A stretch of 5,194 nt of DNA, from positions 1 through 5,194 of the forward strand of contig JAQUQF010000145.1 of assembly GCA_028749105.1 (NCBI GenBank), read 5' to 3'. Below are positions 1-3,958 of the stretch, one piece after another. How positions within the stretch are numbered: position 1 is the stretch's first letter; each line of letters begins with the position of its first letter. The notes under the pieces are model-generated. The model worked only from the letters and a program-made list of their open reading frames with translations, did not search any database and had not been told where the DNA came from. Position numbers and translations under genes: made by a program. Origin of the DNA: Acidobacteriota bacterium. Its GTDB lineage: Bacteria > Acidobacteriota > Aminicenantia > UBA2199.

Positions 1-1084
1 GCGAACCGTCATAGCGAATCCCAATATAGCCGTAGGGGACAAAATACCGCCCCGGAATCCGGTGCAATATCTTCCACGAAAAATCGGACTGGCTCAAGCA
101 GCCGATGATCCGCGAACCATCCGCAAGGTCAAGGCCGCTCAAGTATAGCTTCTCTCCCTGCTCCAACAGCAATCGCTCCAATAAGATCCTGCCTTTCATG
201 TCGACGCTGCGCCTGCCGGTCTCTTCGTACAAAGTCAGCTCTCCCGGGAAGTAGCTCTTCAATAGCTTATTGTTTTTTAGGATAAAAAAGTCCGATTCCG
301 AATAGTTAGAGCTCGTTTGTGTAAAATAGGTGACCCCCAGGGAGGCGGCAAAAGCCAGGAGCAGCAGCGGCACGAAGAACAGCAGCTGCCGGCGGGTGAA
401 GGCCCGGGCCGGCTTCAGGTCGAATTTCTTGAACGACAGAAACAAAGAGGCCACGAATGGCGTCGCCATCAGGAGAAAAACGGCGATCGTCGAAAGCAGG
501 GTAGGAACATCGTAGGCCAGGTCATACCAAAGCCTGTTTCCGACCCAGGCCGACGGCATCTTGAATTTCCAGGAGAATCCCAGGGAAACGATGTACAGAC
601 ACAAAGCCAGATAGCCGCACAGGGCGACGCCGGCCCAGAGCGACTGGATGATGAAATTCTCGTGGACGACCGCAAGGGAAAAGGAGATAAAGAACAATGC
701 AAAATATGCCAGGCTGAAAAAGGTGAATCCCCCGCCGAAGGCGGCGTTGCCCGCGAGGCCGTAGAACGCCGCAAATGCCAGGTAGAAGAGGATGACCACA
801 ACCAGGCGCGGCAGGAACTTGATGAGCAGCAGCCGTCGCCGCGAATAGGGCAGGGTGAGCAGATACTCCATCCCCTTCTGCTTGGCGTCCATGGCGAAGG
901 GAGAAAGGCCCATGAACATGGAAAACATCATGAGCAACAGCCCCAGGATGATGGCGATCGTCTCGCCGCCCAGGGGCCTGTCGTTCAGCAGGTCGCCGAT
1001 CAAAGCCAGCAGGACCATGCCGGCCACGGCCAGCACGAAGTACAATGACTGCAGGCCTACTTCACGCCATTCTTTTCTGTTCAT
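1..1084 (-). CDS. ABC-2-type transporter permease with extracytoplasmic C-terminal domain (3' end outside window)
   Basis: This is the membrane subunit of an ABC exporter and partner of the ATPase encoded just upstream. The ATG at 1082-1084 is preceded by GGAGG at a 5-base gap, and 361 codons are open to the left edge; the stop is not seen. Hydrophobic segments lie at about residues 11-30, 42-60, 92-112, 120-140, 146-170, 193-216 and 234-252. The loop at 67-92 (KQKGMEYLLTLPYSRRRLLL) matches the cytoplasmic coupling region of ABC-2 permeases, where a Gly-Met/Glu-Leu-Leu-x-x-Leu-Pro pattern is usual. Residues 253-361 are polar, without a membrane helix, and probably lie outside the membrane. 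Leucine codon use changes at that point, from mostly CTG to mostly TTG/CTA. The start overlaps the ATPase gene by 23 bp, so translation is probably coupled. The substrate is unknown. Family assignment rests on topology, the loop motif and operon context. Confidence 0.85.
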   Translation of the reverse strand, partial: MNRKEWREVGLQSLYFVLAVAGMVLLALIGDLLNDRPLGGETIAIILGLLLMMFSMFMGLSPFAMDAKQKGMEYLLTLPYSRRRLLLIKFLPRLVVVILFYLAFAAFYGLAGNAAFGGGFTFFSLAYFALFFISFSLAVVHENFIIQSLWAGVALCGYLALCLYIVSLGFSWKFKMPSAWVGNRLWYDLAYDVPTLLSTIAVFLLMATPFVASLFLSFKKFDLKPARAFTRRQLLFFVPLLLLAFAASLGVTYFTQTSSNYSESDFFILKNNKLLKSYFPGELTLYEETGRRSVDMKGRILLERLLLEQGEKLYLSGLDLADGSRIIGCLSQSDFSWKILHRIPGRYFVPYGYIGIRYDGS

Positions 1085-1907
1085 AACCGCCTCCGATAAA
1101 TGCCTTGATGATCTCGGGCAACGCCATCTCCTGGAAATCCAGCGCATTCCCCTGCCGCAGCTCTTCCTGGAACGGAAAGATGAAATATTCCTTGTATTCG
1201 CCCTCGGTCTTCTTGAAAATGCAGGGCTGGGTCTCCGGCAGCGGGTCGCGGCTGACGACTTTTCTCATCTTGCCGCGCAGCGCTTCCACCGTCTCGTCGA
1301 CGATGAACCTCCCTTCGTCCATGACCAGCACCCGCTCGGGAAGCCGTTCGATCTCGCCAAAGGTGTGGTTGACCGTGAGCACCGCCGCCTGCTGGACAGC
1401 CATCGCCTCGATCAGAGCCTCGATGAACAGGTCGCGGATGTAGGGGTCGAGCATGTGCAGCACCTCGTCGACCAGCAGCAGGGAAGGCTTCTGCGCAAGG
1501 ACGAGGGAGAGGTGCAGGATGGCCCGCTCGCCGGCCGACAGGTTCTTGATCCGGTCCCTGCCGCGCACTCCCAGGCGCTTGACCAGCTGGCCGTCGAAAT
1601 CCCCGATATGGAAGGCGCGGCAGTGGAAGTCGCTGGCCTGGTCGATCGTCCAATCCTCGAAGAGGCTGAGGCGGTCGGATATGAAGCCGATCTTTTCAGG
1701 GCGCGCTCCCGGGCCGTGCCGGATGGTCCCCTCGTCGGGCAAAAGTACCCCGGACAGCGCGCGCAGCAGCGTGCTTTTGCCTGCGCCGTTGCGGCCGGCG
1801 ATCACCGCCCACTCGCCCCGGTTCAGGGAGAAGTTCAAACCGGCCAGCACTTTTTTCCTGGAGAAACTCAACGACAGGTTGCGGACATCGATGATGGCTT
1901 GGCTCAT
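1062..1907 (-). CDS. ABC transporter ATP-binding protein, YtrB-like
   Basis: This is the cytoplasmic ATPase subunit (281 aa) that would power the permease encoded immediately downstream. Motifs in order: Walker A GRNGAGKST at residues 38-46; signature LSAGE at 123-127, a variant of LSGGQ; Walker B LLLVDE at 143-148 with the catalytic Glu148; a reduced D-loop (MLDP, 152-155); and the switch His181 in TVNHTF. The Q-loop position is Asp78 in IGFISD, not Gln. Walker B is followed by Val, where Pro is usual. Residues 205-281 form a short C-terminal extension common in ABC-2 exporter ATPases. The ATG at 1907 overlaps the repressor stop as ATGA, with AGAGG 8 bases upstream. Order repressor, ATPase, permease resembles the Bacillus ytr operon. 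The ATPase call is very secure; the YtrB-like placement is an inference, and the substrate cannot be told. Confidence 0.95.
   Translation of the reverse strand: MSQAIIDVRNLSLSFSRKKVLAGLNFSLNRGEWAVIAGRNGAGKSTLLRALSGVLLPDEGTIRHGPGARPEKIGFISDRLSLFEDWTIDQASDFHCRAFHIGDFDGQLVKRLGVRGRDRIKNLSAGERAILHLSLVLAQKPSLLLVDEVLHMLDPYIRDLFIEALIEAMAVQQAAVLTVNHTFGEIERLPERVLVMDEGRFIVDETVEALRGKMRKVVSRDPLPETQPCIFKKTEGEYKEYFIFPFQEELRQGNALDFQEMALPEIIKAFIGGGYEQKRMA
1090..1094 (-). promoter_or_regulatory. Shine-Dalgarno of the permease gene
   Basis: GGAGG on the minus strand, 5 bases before the ATG at 1084. It lies inside the last codons of the ATPase gene. It fixes the permease start and supports coupled translation of the two subunits. 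Confidence 0.75.
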
Positions 1908-2269
1908 TTATTTATCCTCTCTATCAGTTGCCTGATGTCTTCCAGGGAAAAACCCAGCGAGACCGCCTTTTCCAGGAAGATCCTCCATTCGCTCTCCAGC
2001 ATGGCCTTGCGCAACGCATCCTGCCTGCCGGGCGGCGCCTTGACGCGGCTGCCGCTGCCGCTGCGCCCCTCACTGAAGCCCTCCGCTTCCAAAGCGTAAT
2101 ACGCCTTTGCTACAGTATTGGGATTGATGCGCAGCAGTTTGGCCAGATCGCGGATCGACGGCAGCGGATCGCCGTCGCGCAATTCACCGGAAAGTATCTC
2201 CAGCTTGATAGCCTGAATAACCTGCTGGTAGACCGGCAAGGGCGATTTGGAATCGATCGTCAGGTTCAT
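1904..2269 (-). CDS. GntR-family transcriptional regulator, YtrA subfamily
   Basis: A 121-residue DNA-binding regulator and first gene of the ABC transporter operon. Residues 11-77 form the GntR winged helix: PVYQQVIQAIKLEILSG is the first helix, PSIRDLAKLLRINPNTVAKA (37-56) covers the helix-turn-helix, and the wing ends in GSGSRVK. Only about 40 residues follow, predicted as two helices (about 83-103 and 109-120). This short, ligand-domain-free C-terminus is typical of YtrA-type regulators, which dimerise through these helices and usually repress the adjacent ABC operon. The start at 2269 has AAGGGG about 7 bases upstream and lies about 25 bases below the predicted transcription start. The stop overlaps the ATPase ATG as ATGA. 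Autoregulation is inferred from family and position. The inducing signal is unknown; known YtrA relatives often respond to cell-envelope stress or antibiotics. Confidence 0.93.
   Translation of the reverse strand: MNLTIDSKSPLPVYQQVIQAIKLEILSGELRDGDPLPSIRDLAKLLRINPNTVAKAYYALEAEGFSEGRSGSGSRVKAPPGRQDALRKAMLESEWRIFLEKAVSLGFSLEDIRQLIERINK
1916..1920 (-). promoter_or_regulatory. Shine-Dalgarno of the ATPase gene
   Basis: AGAGG on the minus strand, 8 bases before the ATG at 1907. It lies within the last codons of the repressor gene. Together with the ATGA overlap it supports the chosen start and coupling to the repressor. Confidence 0.6.
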
Positions 2270-2276
2270 GGCTTTT

Positions 2277-2282
2277 CCCCTT
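2277..2282 (-). promoter_or_regulatory. Shine-Dalgarno of the GntR gene
   Basis: AAGGGG on the minus strand, 7 bases before the ATG at 2269. It supports this start and a short leader of about 25 bases. Confidence 0.6.
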
Positions 2283-2300
2283 CGGCTTTCATTGTACTGC

Positions 2301-2333
2301 TATTATAATACGCTTTGGCGTTTTTGTCAACAA
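2301..2333. promoter_or_regulatory. Candidate operator palindromes over the GntR promoter
   Basis: Two short inverted repeats sit on the promoter boxes. TATTATAATA (2301-2310) is a perfect 10-bp palindrome covering the -10 box. TTGT-CA-ACAA (2324-2333) covers the -35 box. A wider pair, ATTGT (2291-2295) and ACAAT (2333-2337), brackets the whole promoter. Any could be a binding site for the encoded GntR dimer. The first is AT-rich and partly forced by the TATAAT sequence, so chance is a real alternative. Confidence 0.35.
2302..2330 (-). promoter_or_regulatory. Consensus sigma-70 promoter of the GntR-ABC operon
   Basis: On the minus strand, TTGACA (2330-2325) and TATAAT (2307-2302) are separated by exactly 17 bases. 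All 12 consensus positions match. Transcription should begin near 2295, about 25 bases before the GntR start codon. A promoter this strong in front of a repressor gene suggests it is normally held down by a bound protein. Confidence 0.85.
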
Positions 2334-2355
2334 CAATCTGCGCTCGCTTGCTTTT

Positions 2356-2384
2356 TTGAATTTTCGCCGCCATTCGCATACAAT
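2356..2384 (+). promoter_or_regulatory. Predicted promoter of the TPM-domain gene
   Basis: TTGAAT (2356-2361) and TACAAT (2379-2384) are separated by 17 bases and match consensus at 4/6 and 5/6 positions. The expected transcription start is near 2391, giving a leader of about 42 bases. It is divergent from the GntR promoter, with 25 bp between the two -35 boxes. Confidence 0.55.
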
Positions 2385-2390
2385 CAGCTT

Positions 2391-2421
2391 CTGGCGGCAG
2401 CGGCCGTGAACCACGCGCCAG
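2391..2421 (+). promoter_or_regulatory. Leader inverted repeat overlapping the TPM gene Shine-Dalgarno
   Basis: CTGGCG (2391-2396) is complementary to CGCCAG (2416-2421), whose last two bases are the first two of the AGGAGG ribosome site. If transcription starts a few bases earlier, pairing extends to nine pairs (2388-2396 with 2416-2424, one T-G) and covers most of that site. An inner CGTG/CACG stem (2405-2415) stacks next to it. This could lower translation initiation. It is inferred from base complementarity only. Confidence 0.35.
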
Positions 2422-2425
2422 GAGG
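2420..2425 (+). promoter_or_regulatory. Shine-Dalgarno of the TPM-domain gene
   Basis: AGGAGG ends 7 bases before the ATG at 2433. It selects this ATG over in-frame upstream starts, such as that at 2247, which would place coding sequence across both divergent promoters. Confidence 0.85.
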
Positions 2426-2432
2426 AAGCCCC

Positions 2433-3779
2433 ATGAGCAGAAATGGACATCGTCGGCTGCTGGTGCTGTTGTTCCTGGGATCGCTCTTCGCTCCCTTGCC
2501 GGCAGAGAAGCCGGAAGAGGTCATCAATCCGCGGCGGGCCGGTGGCGGGTTCGTTGCCGACGGCGGCGGCGTGCTGGCTCCGGAATACGTCAGGCTGATC
2601 GACGGCGTCTGCCGCGACCTGCAGGCAAAAACGACGGTGGAACTGGCCGTGGTCACCGTCGGCGACCTGGGCGGGCTGCCGATCGAGGATTTCGCCGTCA
2701 GGCTGTTCAAGAGGTTCGCCATCGGCGCCGCCGGCAAGGACAACGGCCTGCTTCTTCTCTGCTCACGCGATGACCGCACGGTGCGCCTGGAGGTGGGCTA
2801 TGGCCTGGAGGGGGACATCCCCGACGCCCTGGCCTCACGCCTGCTGGAGCGTGGCGGCCTCCCCCATCTCAAGGCCGGCTTCTTCGGCCGCGGCCTGTTC
2901 ATGGCTGTGCGCGATATCGCCGGCACGGCGGCAACCGCCGCGGGCAAAAGCTTTTTCATCGCCGAGCCGACAGCCTGGCCCGCCGAGGCAGTACCACCGA
3001 AACCTTTGGCCCGAGCCGCGGCAAAGAAAAAAAAGGGCTGGGACCCGCTGCTCTCTTCCCTCTATTTCGGCGCCGGGCTGCTGGGCTTCGCCGCTCTGGG
3101 ACTCGGCTGGACCCTGCTGCGCTTCGACAAGGCTCGGGGCAAAGCCGCCCGCAGCAAGGCCATCGGCGGGGCCAAAGTGCCGACCATCCTGGCCTGGATC
3201 GCGGCGGTGATCTCATTTTTCTTCATCCTCGGCTTCGGGGGTAGGTTCCTGCCGCCGTTCGTTGCCATGCTGGCCGCCCCGGGTCTGGCCACCGCCAGCC
3301 AAGTGCTGACTTCCCGCTTCCTCAGGAGGCGCCTGGCTTCCTACCGCCTCCCCTGCCGCAAATGCGGCGCGGCGATGGAGATGGTCGACGACAGCCTGGA
3401 CGAGAAATTCCTGAGCGCAGAACAGGCGGCCGAGGAGAAGGCGGGCGGCATGGACTACGAGTTCTGGCATTGCCCGAAGTGCGGCGCCGAAGAGAGCCTG
3501 GCAACCAAGCTTGGCAAGGCCTCCAAGTGCCCGCAATGCAAGCGCCGCTCCCTCACCTCCAGCTATGTGACCATGGTGGCGGCTACGAAGGAACAGGGCG
3601 GCAAGGCGCGCGTCATCGAAACCTGCCTCAACCCCACATGCAATTACAGCAAGATCCGCGAGCACAGTACGCCGCGGCTGTCGTCTCCAGGCCCAAGCTC
3701 ATCAGGGGCTTCCCGCTCCCATGTTGCCTCGTTCGGCGGCGGCCGCTCCGGAGGCGGCGGAGCCAGCAAGAAATTCTAG
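2433..3779 (+). CDS. TPM-domain membrane protein with C-terminal zinc-ribbon modules
   Basis: A 448-residue predicted membrane protein of the TPM (TLP18.3/Psb32/MOLO-1, YgcG-like) group. Order: signal peptide (1-24, basic start, hydrophobic core, possible cut after PLPA); TPM domain (about 38-168) with FVADGGGVLAP, VELAVVTV, KDNGLLLL and the hallmark RLEVGYGLEGDIPDA; a lysine-rich linker (190-201); membrane helices at about 205-229, 250-268 and perhaps 272-292. Then come four Cys pairs: C308/C311 with C347/C350, and C366/C369 with C398/C403, probably two zinc-binding modules. The tail FGGGRSGGGG is Gly-rich, as in YgcG-type proteins. Basic stretches after helices 1 and 3 suggest the Cys part is cytoplasmic and the TPM domain outside. 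TPM proteins are linked to photosystem II repair in plants and to membrane-protein maintenance, but the bacterial role is poorly defined. The gene appears monocistronic, with no intrinsic terminator seen before the tRNA promoter. Confidence 0.9.
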   Translation: MSRNGHRRLLVLLFLGSLFAPLPAEKPEEVINPRRAGGGFVADGGGVLAPEYVRLIDGVCRDLQAKTTVELAVVTVGDLGGLPIEDFAVRLFKRFAIGAAGKDNGLLLLCSRDDRTVRLEVGYGLEGDIPDALASRLLERGGLPHLKAGFFGRGLFMAVRDIAGTAATAAGKSFFIAEPTAWPAEAVPPKPLARAAAKKKKGWDPLLSSLYFGAGLLGFAALGLGWTLLRFDKARGKAARSKAIGGAKVPTILAWIAAVISFFFILGFGGRFLPPFVAMLAAPGLATASQVLTSRFLRRRLASYRLPCRKCGAAMEMVDDSLDEKFLSAEQAAEEKAGGMDYEFWHCPKCGAEESLATKLGKASKCPQCKRRSLTSSYVTMVAATKEQGGKARVIETCLNPTCNYSKIREHSTPRLSSPGPSSSGASRSHVASFGGGRSGGGGASKKF

Positions 3780-3803
3780 GACGGAAACTCGGGAATTTCC
3801 ATA

Positions 3804-3832
3804 TTGCCATGCACCATGATTTCGGGTATAAT
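3804..3832 (+). promoter_or_regulatory. Promoter of the tRNA (and probably tilS)
   Basis: TTGCCA (3804-3809) and TATAAT (3827-3832) are 17 bases apart and match consensus at 11 of 12 positions. The start would be near 3839, only about five bases before the mature tRNA end. I see no second promoter before tilS, so this one may serve both. Confidence 0.8.
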
Positions 3833-3843
3833 TGGCTCCTGAT

Positions 3844-3916
3844 GGCGGCGTAGCTCAGTTGGTAGAGCAGACGGCTCATATCCGTTATGTCGGGGGTTCA
3901 ATTCCCTCCGCCGCTA
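3844..3916 (+). tRNA. tRNA with anticodon CAT, probably elongator tRNA-Met
   Basis: A full cloverleaf of 73 bases can be drawn by hand. Acceptor GGCGGCG pairs with CGCCGCT (six Watson-Crick pairs plus a G1-T72 wobble). The D arm is GCTC/GAGC with loop AGTTGGTA. The anticodon stem is GACGG/CCGTT (first pair G-T) with loop CTCATAT and anticodon CAT at 3877-3879. The variable loop is ATGTC. The T arm is GGGGG/CCCTC with loop TTCAATT. The discriminator is A, and CCA is not encoded, so the cell must add it. It lacks the three G-C anticodon-stem pairs and the 1-72 mismatch of an initiator. It could alternatively be tRNA-Ile2, whose CAT is converted to lysidine by TilS. The overall sequence looks to me like bacterial elongator Met, but sequence alone does not settle it. 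Confidence 0.93.
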
Positions 3917-3958
3917 TTTTCCATTTTATTTAACGGCTGGGGGGCGGCCCTAACGTTC
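3917..3958 (+). other. tRNA-tilS spacer
   Basis: A 42-base gap beginning with a T-rich stretch and containing a G-run (3939-3944) followed by CGGCCC. I see no terminator of the stem plus T-run kind, no promoter, and no good Shine-Dalgarno at normal spacing. The G-run ends 14 bases before the tilS ATG, which is far. The simplest reading is a joint transcript cut by tRNA processing. Confidence 0.5.

Noticed and set aside
317..1048. A 243-codon plus-strand open frame
   Set aside because: It is antisense to the permease membrane segments. The product is a Gln/Glu/Gly/Arg-rich complement of hydrophobic codons, not a plausible protein.
855..2099. A 414-codon plus-strand open frame across the ABC operon
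   Set aside because: It runs antisense to the ATPase, part of the permease and the GntR gene, all of which have clear motifs. Its product has no domain I recognise.
2247..2432. N-terminal extension of the TPM protein to an ATG at 2247
   Set aside because: It would cross the GntR start and both divergent promoters. The ATG at 2433 has an ideal AGGAGG and begins a proper signal peptide.
3783..3800. GGAAA/TTTCC inverted repeat after the TPM gene as a terminator
   Set aside because: Only five AT-rich pairs with an 8-base loop and no following T-run, so it does not look like an intrinsic terminator.
3844..3916. The tRNA as an initiator tRNA-fMet
   Set aside because: Positions 1 and 72 can pair (G-T), and the anticodon stem lacks the three consecutive G-C pairs next to the loop that mark initiators.
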